A stretch of 64,000 bases of DNA from JBMDXK01 sp048594375 (GCA_048594375.1 JBMDXK010000009.1:1-64000), one strand, 5' to 3'; numbered from the stretch's first letter, positions 1 through 9,312 are shown. Notes: generated by a model not told the origin, from the letters alone. Translations and numbers: made by a program.

Positions 1-90
1 TTTAAGCATAAATCAGGCTTTTACAGCATTTTTTTACAAATCACCACAGGAGAAATTGTATTAAAGCAATTTCAATGCACTTTTAACTTT

Positions 91-120
91 GCTTCCCATT
101 GGCTGTGGATAGCGGGAAGC
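91..120. other. Weak stem-loop downstream of lpxC
   Basis: GCTTCCC (91-97) pairs with GGGAAGC (114-120) around a 16-nt loop, 25 bases after the lpxC stop on the minus strand. No T-run follows on the minus strand, so it is at best a weak transcript end. No gene is visible in 1-144. Confidence 0.3.
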
Positions 121-144
121 AACGGGGCGTTTAAAGCCAGACAA

Positions 145-1086
145 TCAAGCAGAAACGCGCGCAAGAGCGGGCTGCAAAACCGGAGCAAGTTCCGGCAAAC
201 GGCGCGGAGTTGCACCATCCACAATTGTCCATGCGGTCGGATCGGCATAAAGCGCCCGAACAGTATTGATATTCATTTTATGCCCACCACAATAAGAACG
301 GTAAAGCCCTTGGATAGGCAGACCTGCCAGTGCCAGATCACCGATAGCGTCAAGCGTTTTATGGCGTACAAATTCATCCGCAGCGCGAAGACCATTTGGG
401 TTGACAACTTTTGTATCATCCACAACAACAGAATTATCCAGCGACGAGCCACGCGCAAAACCCATGGCCAGAAGTTTCTCAACATCTTTCATGAAGCCGA
501 AAGTGCGCGCAAATGCAATCTGTTCACGAAAAACCTTTGGTGTAATATCCGCAGCAAAGTGCTGTTTCCCGATTACCGGATTTTCAAAATCAATGGTGAC
601 ATCCACGCGGAACCCACCCGAATGGGGCAACAGTTCAGCCCAACCTTTCCCGTGTTCAATCCGCACAGGTTTAAGCACTTTCAAAAAGCGGCGCGGCGCA
701 TCTTGCTTAACAATACCAACGCTATCCAGCGCAGCGACAAACGGTGCAGAGCTGCCATCCACGATAGGAGCCTCCGGCCCATCCAGAACCACCAGCGCAT
801 TATCGATATTCAAACCGCGCAAGGCAGCAAGCATATGCTCAACGGTTGAAACGCCGCCATCATTCACATCACCCAGCACGGTGCAGAGTTCTGTGGCACC
901 CACATGATCCACATGTCCCCGGAATGTCCGGTCAAGACCATCTTTCACTTTGCGGCGAAACTGTATTCCACTTCCCGCAGGTGCAGGGTGGAACACGGCT
1001 ATCACCGGAGCGCCCGAATGCACACCCACACCTACAATAGTGACAGGAGCAGCAAGGGTTGTCTGATGGTGCATAAGCATGGGCAT
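145..1086 (-). CDS. lpxC: UDP-3-O-acyl-N-acetylglucosamine deacetylase LpxC
   Basis: Zn-dependent deacetylase, the committed step of lipid A synthesis in the cytoplasm. The three metal and catalytic motifs are visible: VEH (His84), HKTLDAIGD (His242 and Asp246) and GGHK (His269). With the ATG at 1086 the protein is 313 aa, close to the usual ~305; the frame stays open upstream to 1167, but that extension matches nothing in the family. ATGs at 1080 and 1074 are also possible, and no start has a clear Shine-Dalgarno. It is the last gene of the ddl-ftsQAZ-lpxC block, separated from ftsZ by a terminator and a repeat, so it probably has its own promoter in 1087-1410. Confidence 0.97.
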   Translation of the reverse strand: MPMLMHHQTTLAAPVTIVGVGVHSGAPVIAVFHPAPAGSGIQFRRKVKDGLDRTFRGHVDHVGATELCTVLGDVNDGGVSTVEHMLAALRGLNIDNALVVLDGPEAPIVDGSSAPFVAALDSVGIVKQDAPRRFLKVLKPVRIEHGKGWAELLPHSGGFRVDVTIDFENPVIGKQHFAADITPKVFREQIAFARTFGFMKDVEKLLAMGFARGSSLDNSVVVDDTKVVNPNGLRAADEFVRHKTLDAIGDLALAGLPIQGLYRSYCGGHKMNINTVRALYADPTAWTIVDGATPRRLPELAPVLQPALARVSA

Positions 1087-1312
1087 AAAACTCGCTGGAA
1101 AAAAGAAATGCTGGACACATTTCTTAAAATAACAGACAGGGAGAGCGCCTGTTACTGAACCATACAAAATCGCTGGAGAATGAACAAATCACTCTTGTTT
1201 ACAGACTGTTACAGTTAATGATTTCAACAGCATTATCAACAGTTTTATTAAAAGCCGATTGCCAGATAAACGGATGCTTTTTTAAAATCCAATGGCCAGC
1301 GCATTAAAAAAC

Positions 1313-1374
1313 GCTGTGACAAAATAAGGACTTATACCCTGAGACATATAATCATTATATCTTGCAGGCTATAG
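1313..1374. repeat. Dispersed intergenic repeat, copy in the ftsZ-lpxC gap
   Basis: A ~60-bp segment of the pattern CTGYGAYAAAA...GACTTAYA...CATAYAATCATT..ATAT. It aligns by eye at about 70 percent with 47331-47393 and with 34921-34983. It is the main content of the 378-base gap between lpxC and ftsZ besides the terminator at 1411-1440; nothing else was recognised there. Confidence 0.55.
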
Positions 1375-1410
1375 CGTTTGTTTACAAAAGCACTGGCATG
1401 GTTTCTCATA

Positions 1411-1440
1411 AAAAAAACCCGATACTTTGTACCGGGTTTT
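1411..1440 (-). terminator. Rho-independent terminator of ftsZ
   Basis: AAAACCCG/CGGGTTTT stem continuing through one mismatch into a short inner stem with a TTT loop. It begins about 25 bases after the ftsZ stop on the minus strand and is followed there by a run of Ts (the A-run at 1411-1417). The T-run on the plus strand could make it bidirectional. Confidence 0.8.
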
Positions 1441-1464
1441 TCCAAATCTTATTTTCAGAACATG

Positions 1465-3204
1465 TCAGCCCTGACGGCGCAGGAATGCCGGAATTTCCAG
1501 TTGGTCATCTTCCAGACTGCGCGGCTGCAAGCGGCCATGAGGGTCAAGATTGCCTTGTGCAGCGCGCGGAGCAGGAGTAGCCGGACGGCGGTTGTATTCC
1601 TGTTGCGGTGCTTGCTGGTAAGCAGGTTGCTGGTAGGCATATTGCTGTGGCTGTTCATAGCCTTGCTCATGGGCATCCTGATCGGCATAACCGTAATCCG
1701 CGTGGTCGTGCTGTTGCTGTTCTTCTTCTTCACGGCGACCGAGACCAACAGCTGCAAGGCGCTGCAACAGGCTCATACGTTTTTTCTCGCCGCTATGGGC
1801 TTCGTGCGTGGCGGTTTCTGCGTGATGCGCTGCACGGATTTGGTTTTGTGCAGGCAGTGGCAGTTCGTCAATGCGGGGCAGACGGGCTGCACCGCGGGTA
1901 ACCGCACGTTCTGGAGCAGGCGGGATGAAGGTTTGTGGATCTTCATGCTGCGGCTGCGCATAAGGGGCGGAGTGTGCCGGGTCTTCAAACAGAACAGGCT
2001 TTGGCGGCATTGGACGAATGGTGACGTCTTCTGCAACGGTCAAAGGAGCAACAGGAGTGGGCGCTTCGTAATACGCTTCAGGTGCTGCGGCATAGGTCTG
2101 TGCAGGTTCGTGTGCAACAGCGTGATGGGCAACAGGCTGAGGCTGAATTGTTTTTACGGGTGTTGCCTGTGTGCGCAGACGGTTGGTCAGCTCGGCAATG
2201 CGTTGTTCTGCCTGCGAAGGTTCTGCAACCACACCGCCCAGCGTATCAATACCGGTAGCCACAACGGAGACGCGGATTGTGCCTTCAAGGGAGGGTTCGA
2301 ATGTCGCACCAAGGATAATGTTGGCATCGGCATCCACTTCTTCGCGGATGCGGGTTGCGGCTTCGTCCACTTCATAGAGAGTAAGGTCGTTACCACCTGA
2401 AATGGAGATGAGCAATCCGCGGGCGCCTTTCATGGAAACTTCATCGAGCAGCGGATTGGCAATTGCGGCTTCTGCGGCCTGAATGGCGCGTTTTTCACCG
2501 GTTGCTTCGCCCGTACCCATCATGGCTTTGCCCATTTCACGCATAATGGCGCGCACGTCGGCAAAGTCGAGGTTGATAAGACCTTCTTTTACCATCAGAT
2601 CGGTGATGCACGCCACGCCGGAGTAAAGCACCTGATCGGCCATTGCAAAGGCGTCAGCAAAGGTTGTGCGTTCGTTGGCTACACGGAAGAGGTTCTGGTT
2701 CGGGATAACAATGAGCGTATCCACATTTTTCTGTAATTCTTCGATGCCGTGTTCGGCAATGCGCATCCGGCGCTGACCTTCAAAGTGGAAAGGTTTTGTT
2801 ACCACACCCACGGTCAGGATGCCCATTTCACGGGCAGCGCGGGCAACAACAGGAGCGGCGCCTGTGCCAGTTCCACCACCCATACCGGCGGTGATGAACA
2901 TCATGTGCGCGCCTTGCAGATGGTCGCGAATTTCATCAATAACTTCTTCGGCAGCGGCGCGGCCAACTTCCGGCTGGGAACCCGCACCCAGACCTTCGGT
3001 AACCTGTATCCCCATCTGGATGATACGTTCAGCCTTGGATTGTGTCAGTGCTTGCGCATCGGTGTTGGCAACAACGAAATCGACACCCTGCAATCCGGCT
3101 TCGATCATGTTGTTGACAGCGTTACAGCCGCCACCACCAACACCGAATACGGTGATCCGGGGCCGCAATTCACGGACATCGGGCATTTTCAGATTAATCG
3201 TCAT
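1465..3204 (-). CDS. ftsZ: Cell division GTPase FtsZ
   Basis: Tubulin homologue that forms the Z-ring. The N-terminal GTPase domain has GGGGCNAVNNM and the T4 signature GGGTGTGAAP; it is followed by a long Gln/Pro/Ala/His-rich linker and a conserved C-terminal peptide (LEIPAFLRRQ) of the kind that binds FtsA. At 579 aa it is much longer than E. coli FtsZ (383), as is common in alphaproteobacteria, and the extra length is in the linker. The ATG at 3204 is preceded by GAGG at good spacing. It lies 139 bases after ftsA, enough for its own promoter. Confidence 0.97.
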   Translation of the reverse strand: MTINLKMPDVRELRPRITVFGVGGGGCNAVNNMIEAGLQGVDFVVANTDAQALTQSKAERIIQMGIQVTEGLGAGSQPEVGRAAAEEVIDEIRDHLQGAHMMFITAGMGGGTGTGAAPVVARAAREMGILTVGVVTKPFHFEGQRRMRIAEHGIEELQKNVDTLIVIPNQNLFRVANERTTFADAFAMADQVLYSGVACITDLMVKEGLINLDFADVRAIMREMGKAMMGTGEATGEKRAIQAAEAAIANPLLDEVSMKGARGLLISISGGNDLTLYEVDEAATRIREEVDADANIILGATFEPSLEGTIRVSVVATGIDTLGGVVAEPSQAEQRIAELTNRLRTQATPVKTIQPQPVAHHAVAHEPAQTYAAAPEAYYEAPTPVAPLTVAEDVTIRPMPPKPVLFEDPAHSAPYAQPQHEDPQTFIPPAPERAVTRGAARLPRIDELPLPAQNQIRAAHHAETATHEAHSGEKKRMSLLQRLAAVGLGRREEEEQQQHDHADYGYADQDAHEQGYEQPQQYAYQQPAYQQAPQQEYNRRPATPAPRAAQGNLDPHGRLQPRSLEDDQLEIPAFLRRQG

Positions 3205-3343
3205 TGCTCGCCTCATCGTGAGCGTTAATCGCTCGGGTTACTAAAACTATGGTACCTAGTGATGCTTCACTACATCATTAGACTATTAAGGTTAATTTTT
3301 CCTAACACTGGCGAAAATTCGCCCGTCAATGTTTGAAAAAAAA

Positions 3344-4669
3344 TTAAAAACTATCTTTGAGCCATTGCCCCATGCGGGAAAAATAGCCGTCTGTTCCGGT
3401 AGCCGCAGCGCGCGGCCTTGCGGGTTCAAAGTGTTCTGCAGCAGCCACTTGCGGATAGACAAGCAAGCCGACTGCGCTTGCAAATGCAGGGCCTCTGCCT
3501 GCTTCTGGCAGCCCCCGCACACCCAAAGGCCGGCCAATGCGCACCTGTCGTCCCAGAATCCGGCTGGCCAATTCGCTTAAACCTGTGAGCTGGCTGGCAC
3601 CGCCGGTCAGAACCACCTGTTGCCCTATACCGTTGGCATAACCGGAAGCTTTCAGTCTGTCGCGCACCAGTTCGAGGGTTTCCTCCACCCGTGGGCGTAC
3701 AATTTTCATAAGCTGTGATTTGGGGACATGGTGCGCATGGTTGGCATCCTCATCACCAATCGGCATCACGGTAATCATATCATGGTCATCGGAAATGCCG
3801 GGGAATATGCTGGCATGGAGTGTTTTCAGGCGTTCTGCGTGGTCAGGCGATGTTGCAAGCCCCCGCGCAATATCCATGGTCACATGATGGCCACCCAGTG
3901 CAATGGCGTCCACATGCACAAAATGTCCGCCGGAAAACACGGCAAAGCTGGTGGTTCCACCCCCCATATCAATCAGAGTAGCGCCGATTTCAGCTTCATC
4001 ATCGGCCAGAGTCGCAAGACCGCTGGCATAAGGTGAACATACAATGGATTCCACAGCCAGATGGCAGCGTTCAATGCAGCGCATCAGGTTGCGGGTTGGC
4101 GCAGCATCGGCGGTCACCACATGCATATTCACGCCTAGCTCTTGCCCCACCATACCGCGCGGATCATCAATTCCGTCAAGACCTTCAAGAGAATAGCCTG
4201 TTGGCAGGGAGTGCAACACGGCGCGGCCGGGGCGGATGGAATACATGCTGGAAGAACGCAGCACTCGCTGGATGTCGTATTCCGTGACAGGGTTGCCATT
4301 GGTAATGACCGAAGCGGCATAGGCTTCGGAACCCAGTCGCCCGGCGCTGATATTGACAATGACGGATTCAATCCGCGCTTCGGCCATACGCTCGGCAGCA
4401 TCCACTGCCAGACGGATCGAGCGTTCGGCCGCTTCCATATCCACGACAGCGCCCGCTTTAATACCCAAAGAGCGTTGATGGCCGATGCCTAAAATTTCAA
4501 TCCGGTGCGAACGACCGGGCAAAACATCCCCTGCCCCCACCGGCTTCAGACGGCCAATCATGCACACGATTTTGCTTGAACCAATATCAAGGATTGAAAT
4601 ATCGATCGCGCGACGTGTGGGCAGTGGTTTCAGGCGGGGCGTAATGCCGTGAGGAAATGTATTTCTCAT
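3344..4669 (-). CDS. ftsA: Cell division protein FtsA
   Basis: Actin-like ATPase that tethers FtsZ to the membrane and recruits later divisome proteins. Phosphate-1 (LDIGSSKIVCMIG), phosphate-2 (IDMGGGTTSF) and adenosine (LTGGASQLTGL) motifs are present. The C-terminus ends in a short amphipathic stretch (MGQWLKDSF), as expected of a membrane-targeting helix. The ATG at 4669 overlaps the ftsQ stop (ATGA) and has a strong GGAGG site, so translation is probably coupled to ftsQ. Confidence 0.97.
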   Translation of the reverse strand: MRNTFPHGITPRLKPLPTRRAIDISILDIGSSKIVCMIGRLKPVGAGDVLPGRSHRIEILGIGHQRSLGIKAGAVVDMEAAERSIRLAVDAAERMAEARIESVIVNISAGRLGSEAYAASVITNGNPVTEYDIQRVLRSSSMYSIRPGRAVLHSLPTGYSLEGLDGIDDPRGMVGQELGVNMHVVTADAAPTRNLMRCIERCHLAVESIVCSPYASGLATLADDEAEIGATLIDMGGGTTSFAVFSGGHFVHVDAIALGGHHVTMDIARGLATSPDHAERLKTLHASIFPGISDDHDMITVMPIGDEDANHAHHVPKSQLMKIVRPRVEETLELVRDRLKASGYANGIGQQVVLTGGASQLTGLSELASRILGRQVRIGRPLGVRGLPEAGRGPAFASAVGLLVYPQVAAAEHFEPARPRAAATGTDGYFSRMGQWLKDSF

Positions 4670-5646
4670 GACCGTCCTCCTTTTTTAGCTTCTTTTGCAG
4701 CTTTGGCTTCGGCTTCCAGTGCGGTATCGGAAAGCCGCACCACGGCACGCCAGGGCAGCCGCAGATCAACGCCGATGACATCCCGGTCGGCAAGTTGTTG
4801 TGTTTTATCGAGATTTGCGAGCAGTTCGAGCGCCTGTTCATAGCCTTGCTGCGGCAATTTTACATCAATCCCGCTGGTCAGGCGCAAATTCCAGCGTCGA
4901 TTTCCCACCCAGACGCTGGCATAAACCTTTTCCATCAGATCAGGATATTGTTTTAAAGCAGCAAGAAAGGCAGGAGCGGCTTTATCAGCGCCACTGCCCA
5001 CAATAAGCGGCAAGTCGGAAAACCGCCCATCGCGCACTTCGTCAATAATGGTGCCATCGGCAGCAACAACCACCAGTTTGCCATCCCGTTGCCATAGGGC
5101 AAAAGGCTCGCGTTCTTCAATAACAATATGCAGGTTGTTGGGGTAAAGCTTACGGACGGTGGCTTCTTTTACCAGCGGATTTGCAATAAGTTTTTCCCGC
5201 GCGTCGGCTACGTTGAGAAACAGCAGAGAGCGCCCTTCTCCGAAGTTCAAAGCCTGAATAATTTCTTGATCTGTCAACGCTTGCCGTCCATCCACGGATA
5301 CGCTGTCGATGCGGAATCCGGCGGCCTGGGCAAAAGCGTCCGGAATCCCGAATGCAAGAGTGCGGGCTTGCGGCCAATGCCCCCCGAGAGTCGCTCCATA
5401 ACTTCCAACAGCACTAAACAACACAACAACACCCAAAAGACCAATACCGCGCTGACGCGCTACGCCGCGGCCAAAGTTTTTCCAAAAAGCCCATTCGGAA
5501 AAGCGGTAGCGCCGAATACCAACGGTGGCCAGAGACCGTTGTTTGCGCTGGAAAAAATAACGGATACGGGAGACAAAACCATGCAACCCTTCTCCACCCC
5601 TCAAAGGCGGATTTACCGGTTGATGCCTGCGTCCTCCACGATCCAT
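4666..5646 (-). CDS. ftsQ: Cell division protein FtsQ
   Basis: Bitopic divisome protein bridging early and late division proteins. A long basic cytoplasmic N-terminus is followed by one membrane segment (about residues 68-85), then a POTRA domain (FRIDSVSVDGRQALTDQEI...) and the FtsQ beta domain with the IEEREPFALWQ signature. It starts 34 bases inside the end of ddl and overlaps ftsA by 4 bases. The start at 5646 lacks a strong ribosome site, which fits coupling to ddl. Confidence 0.95.
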   Translation of the reverse strand: MDRGGRRHQPVNPPLRGGEGLHGFVSRIRYFFQRKQRSLATVGIRRYRFSEWAFWKNFGRGVARQRGIGLLGVVVLFSAVGSYGATLGGHWPQARTLAFGIPDAFAQAAGFRIDSVSVDGRQALTDQEIIQALNFGEGRSLLFLNVADAREKLIANPLVKEATVRKLYPNNLHIVIEEREPFALWQRDGKLVVVAADGTIIDEVRDGRFSDLPLIVGSGADKAAPAFLAALKQYPDLMEKVYASVWVGNRRWNLRLTSGIDVKLPQQGYEQALELLANLDKTQQLADRDVIGVDLRLPWRAVVRLSDTALEAEAKAAKEAKKGGRS

Positions 5647-6533
5647 GTTACCAACTCTTCAAAGGAATAGCCTGCATAGGCGGCCATTTCAGGTACAAGT
5701 GATGTTTCAGTCATGCCGGGCTGTGTATTTACCTCAAGGCAGACAAGCGCACCGGTGCCACCGGGCGTGTCATCATACCTGAAATCGGCGCGACTGATTC
5801 CGCGACACCCCAAAGCCTGATGTGCCGCCAAAGATAATCTTTGTATAGTTTGGTAAATATTCGGTGAAAGTTCGGCAGGAAGAATGTGTTTTGAGCCGCC
5901 TTTTGCATATTTTGCGGTGTAGTCATAGAATTCCGCATTGGAGAGAATATCAATAACCCCTAACGGTTTGTCACCCATGACAGCGCAGGTAAGTTCGCGC
6001 CCTGCAACAAATTTTTCAGCCAGCAGCAGATCACCATGCGCCCAGTCATGCGCCATAACCGCAGCGGGTGGCGCATTTTGACCCACAGGCACAATAACGA
6101 CACCCACACTGGAACCTTCCACAACCGGCTTCAGTACATAAGGCGGTGCAATGGGATGGCCTTTAGCCAAATCACGGCGGTGAATAACCACTCCCTGCGC
6201 CACTGGCACGCCATTTGCAGCCATCACGGTTTTAGCGCGCTCCTTGTGCATGGCAAGCGCCGATGCCAGTACGCCAGAATGGGTATAGGGAATTTGCAGG
6301 GTTTCCAGCACACCTTGCATAACGCCATCTTCACCGAATACGCCATGCAGGGCATTGAACGCCACATCGGGCTTGAGCTCTTGCAGCACAGCAGCAATAT
6401 TGCGTTCCACATCCACGCGGGAAACACGAAATCCTGCCCGCTCCAGAGCGTCGGCACACGCTTCACCGGATTTGAGACTGACCGCGCGTTCGGCAGACCA
6501 GCCTCCCATCAATACAGCCACATGCTGGCTCAT
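5613..6533 (-). CDS. ddl: D-alanine--D-alanine ligase
   Basis: ATP-grasp ligase making the D-Ala-D-Ala dipeptide for murein. Motifs: VLKPVVEGSSVGV (ATP-binding loop), GRELTCAVMG, and LEVNTQPGMTETSLVPE near the C-terminus (Mg and substrate binding). The ATG at 6533 follows GGGAGGG and gives 306 aa, the normal size; the upstream extension to 6560 is not family-like. It is the first gene of the ddl-ftsQ-ftsA-ftsZ block. In the usual dcw order murB would precede it; here the orphan gene at 6784-9021 does. Confidence 0.96.
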   Translation of the reverse strand: MSQHVAVLMGGWSAERAVSLKSGEACADALERAGFRVSRVDVERNIAAVLQELKPDVAFNALHGVFGEDGVMQGVLETLQIPYTHSGVLASALAMHKERAKTVMAANGVPVAQGVVIHRRDLAKGHPIAPPYVLKPVVEGSSVGVVIVPVGQNAPPAAVMAHDWAHGDLLLAEKFVAGRELTCAVMGDKPLGVIDILSNAEFYDYTAKYAKGGSKHILPAELSPNIYQTIQRLSLAAHQALGCRGISRADFRYDDTPGGTGALVCLEVNTQPGMTETSLVPEMAAYAGYSFEELVTWIVEDAGINR

Positions 6534-6664
6534 GTTCCCTCCCGCAATGACGCAACGCATACCATGCCGTTAACCAATTGTGCTTAGAGAATCGTAAAAC
6601 AAGTGATTTGTGAATCCCCTTGGAGAGTTTTCAGCCAGATTTTTTTCAAGCAGCATTTTTTAAA

Positions 6665-6683
6665 AGGCTATAGGTTATAGCCT
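6665..6683 (-). terminator. Inverted repeat downstream of the large orphan gene
   Basis: AGGCTATA-GGT-TATAGCCT is a perfect 8-bp inverted repeat. Read on the minus strand it lies ~100 bases after the stop at 6784 and is followed by TTTT, so it may terminate that gene. The 6684-6780 stretch between them looks structured and richer in G+C than its surroundings (see findings). Confidence 0.45.
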
Positions 6684-6783
6684 CCAGCGTTCAGGATCTG
6701 ACGGCATGGATCGGGAGGAAATGGCGTGAAGCCATTCAGTTGATCTGGTTCGCAGCGATGCACCTCAGTCAAACTTTATTAAT

Positions 6784-9021
6784 TTAACCGATCCTTTTAT
6801 AAAAAGGCAATTGAGTTGCATATACTGCGGTACGACCATCAATCATTTTATGGAACTCAGGATCACCCGGAGGGGCAAGCGGTTTACGCAATATAGTTTT
6901 GAATTGATCATATCCATCAGAAATAAAGGTTGCACTTCGACCGCCATCAGGAGTTACGGGGCGATTGGCATGGTTTATTTTATATTTGCCAAGATATTCT
7001 ATGTTAGGAAACCCCTTTCTATGCACTTTATCAATAGCATTAAAATCTTTAGTGAGCGTATCAATCCTTGCGCTTTGATGAACAAGATATTCTGACTGCT
7101 CAACAAGAATACCATCTATATTAGCACTCGTTTCATCCAAATCAGAAGTATGTTTATTTATCTCTTTCAAATAATCCTTCTGCCATTGATCGAATAGAGC
7201 ATTCGCGTTTCCTCTGTTTAACGGATCAACATGCACTCCCTCCAATTGATTGATAAATTTTTGATTTTCTGCAATTTTCTGGATATTTTTTTGTGCAATA
7301 TTGCGCTTTACGTCAGCGTGTGTGCGCGCAAATGCATCATGCTGCGGTTGAGTGGCATCAATAAACCCTGCGTGTTGCTCATCCGACCCTTGTATTGTGT
7401 CACGATCAGGCAGGGCAGGAAGAGGCGACAACTCTTGATTGTCTTCTAAAAACTGATTGATAAATTCTTTGTCTTGTTGAAGAGAATTACGCTGTGCCTC
7501 AAGCTGGGAAAACGGATCAGCTACTGCCGCTTTCGCGGTATTAGTACCTTTCATATCCGATGGAGTATATATTATGAACGGGGCATTTCCATTGTCTATA
7601 CCTGTCGGGGTGACCAAGCTACCCTCTTCAGGAAGGCGAGCTTGCTGTATTTGTTTCGCAACGACCTGTTGAATAACAGGCTGCTCTAACGCAGATACAT
7701 CATCATGCCCCAAAAAATTATTTCCCGCAGCCAATTGCGGCTGGGGATGCTGCAACTCCGGCAATGATGGCAAGAATACACTTTCTGGATTTATACTCCC
7801 AAATTCTCCTGCTTGCCATTGCAGGGGCATCCCATAATTGAAACTATCCAAACCTTGCCCTGCAAGCCCGAATATACCATCGGGATCGCCAAAAGCATTC
7901 ATTCCAAAATCGGCATTGCCAGGTGCTTGATGGAAAAAATCAGACCAAGAGTGGTCTGCGAAGCCCCCATCATTTATTGAGCTATCCAATACATCCTTAT
8001 CTTTTTGAGTATTCGCGGTGGATAGGACAGGCGTCCCTATGACGGGTTCCTGTGCTAGAATAGTAGCTGGGGAAGGTTGGGGCGCACCTGAAAACTGGTT
8101 GCTAATATTGATATTATAGATCGTTTGCTGTGTATTTTGTAAGTCCGCCGTTCGCTGTTGTTTACGGCTTGGTTTTGCAGGTTCTCGCAACATGCGCTTT
8201 GTCTTGTTAGCGCGATTACGTTGTTGTTTATTTACGAAATCTTTAGCAGCAAGCGCCTCCCGCCCATCAATGAGCGTATAAAAATCAGGGTCATCTTTTT
8301 TTGCATTGGGGCTTTGAAGCAAATTATAATACAGTCTGCTTCCTTTATCTATATACACTGCATCGCGACCACCATCCGGGGTTACAGGACGATTTTCATC
8401 TGAAGCAGCGTATGAGCCATCATAGTTTAAATCCTCCACTTTTTTTCGATGAGATTGGGAAGTGTCATTTACTGCGGCAAGCAGACGTTCTTTTTCTTTC
8501 TTCTGTTCTGCAATCAACGTTTTTTGGTGCTGCACATAGGCATTTGTGAAAACTTTATTCTCTGCAAAAAACGCCTTTGGTGGCACGGAAGTACCCGCAA
8601 GAGGATTATCCCAGTGATTTATAAATGCTTGGACAGCATCTGAATCTTTCCAATCAATACTTTGAGTATTCCAGTCAACACCCCTGCCTTTTAACTGGGC
8701 AATCTGCTGACCCTGGCTGATGAGCGTGTCGGCATCTGCACGCATAACATCGAAAGGATTCGGCTCACTGACGGGCGCTTTTCCCTTATCGAGAGCAAAC
8801 GATGAACCACTAGGAGAATCCGCTCGCTGTGGCACAAAATTCATTGTGGAATTTTCTGGAGTGTAAGCCGCTAGAGTTTCACCCCCATGAGACGCCGACG
8901 GCGATAAAGCATTTGCGCGCTGCTTTATAATATTAGTAGAAAAGCTGCCTGCTCTAGAAGACTCTGCATGAAAATCGTGTGAACGCGGAGTAGAGTTAAC
9001 GAAACGCCGTACAGGAGACAT
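6784..9021 (-). CDS. Orphan 745-aa protein with a duplicated NxPVTPDGGR module
   Basis: I do not recognise a known family. With the ATG at 9021 (weak ribosome site; a TTG at 9060 is possible) it is 745 aa, hydrophilic, Ser/Pro-rich at the N-terminus, with no signal peptide or membrane segment. A module occurs twice, at about residues 88-257 and 502-745: a (D/N)PF start, a (I/F)xQLxG..VD segment, helical Gln/Lys-rich sequence, then NRPVTPDGGR and (D/E)F..(L/M)IDGR. Residues 300-500 between them are Gln/Pro/Asn-rich and low in complexity. The gene at 34991-36274 has one copy of the same module. It sits between murF and ddl, where mraY...murB would normally be. The size, modularity and composition would suit a secreted effector or surface protein, but nothing proves this. 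Confidence 0.8.
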   Translation of the reverse strand: MSPVRRFVNSTPRSHDFHAESSRAGSFSTNIIKQRANALSPSASHGGETLAAYTPENSTMNFVPQRADSPSGSSFALDKGKAPVSEPNPFDVMRADADTLISQGQQIAQLKGRGVDWNTQSIDWKDSDAVQAFINHWDNPLAGTSVPPKAFFAENKVFTNAYVQHQKTLIAEQKKEKERLLAAVNDTSQSHRKKVEDLNYDGSYAASDENRPVTPDGGRDAVYIDKGSRLYYNLLQSPNAKKDDPDFYTLIDGREALAAKDFVNKQQRNRANKTKRMLREPAKPSRKQQRTADLQNTQQTIYNINISNQFSGAPQPSPATILAQEPVIGTPVLSTANTQKDKDVLDSSINDGGFADHSWSDFFHQAPGNADFGMNAFGDPDGIFGLAGQGLDSFNYGMPLQWQAGEFGSINPESVFLPSLPELQHPQPQLAAGNNFLGHDDVSALEQPVIQQVVAKQIQQARLPEEGSLVTPTGIDNGNAPFIIYTPSDMKGTNTAKAAVADPFSQLEAQRNSLQQDKEFINQFLEDNQELSPLPALPDRDTIQGSDEQHAGFIDATQPQHDAFARTHADVKRNIAQKNIQKIAENQKFINQLEGVHVDPLNRGNANALFDQWQKDYLKEINKHTSDLDETSANIDGILVEQSEYLVHQSARIDTLTKDFNAIDKVHRKGFPNIEYLGKYKINHANRPVTPDGGRSATFISDGYDQFKTILRKPLAPPGDPEFHKMIDGRTAVYATQLPFYKRIG
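6787..7518 (-). repeat. Second copy of the novel protein module
   Basis: Encodes residues 502-745 of the orphan protein: ADPFSQL..., KEFINQF, INQLEGVHVD, a helical middle, GKYKINHANRPVTPDGGR and DPEFHKMIDGR. It aligns with residues 88-257 of the same protein and with residues 158-401 of the protein at 34991-36274. Confidence 0.7.
8251..8760 (-). repeat. First copy of the novel protein module
   Basis: Encodes residues 88-257: NPFDVMRA, IAQLKGRGVDW, a helical middle, NYDGSYAASDENRPVTPDGGR and DPDFYTLIDGREAL. It is shorter than the second copy, mainly between the PF start and the QLxG segment. Confidence 0.7.
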
Positions 9022-9312
9022 AAAAAAACTCAAAAAAGTATTTACACGAACACTCTCCAATTAACCAATATTAATACATTATTCAATACTTTTATTTAAA
9101 ATTTACTATTTTACTTTAAAAATAAAACAAATGGTTCGATTTTACAACCAGATACGCATCTATATATTAGACACATAGTATTGAAAACAATTAGCAATTT
9201 CAGCAAAAGCAAAACAAAGCAATGTGGTTTTTAAGCCAAAGCCTTGATTATTTCAGTTTTGCAGCCAATACATCATCAGATGGAAAGCGCGCGAATATAT
9301 AAGAGCAGACAA

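Noticed and set aside
1378..2400. Open frame of 340 codons antisense to ftsZ
   Set aside because: Covers the repetitive ftsZ linker; the translation is Cys/Arg/Leu-rich and unlike a protein.
3283..3300. CtrA binding site upstream of ftsZ
   Set aside because: TTAA-N7-TAAC is only a partial match to TTAA-N7-TTAA, and AT-rich chance matches are common.
6684..6780. SRP 4.5S RNA or tRNA
   Set aside because: The GGAAGCAGC-type SRP core and any tRNA cloverleaf are absent; left as an unexplained structured region.
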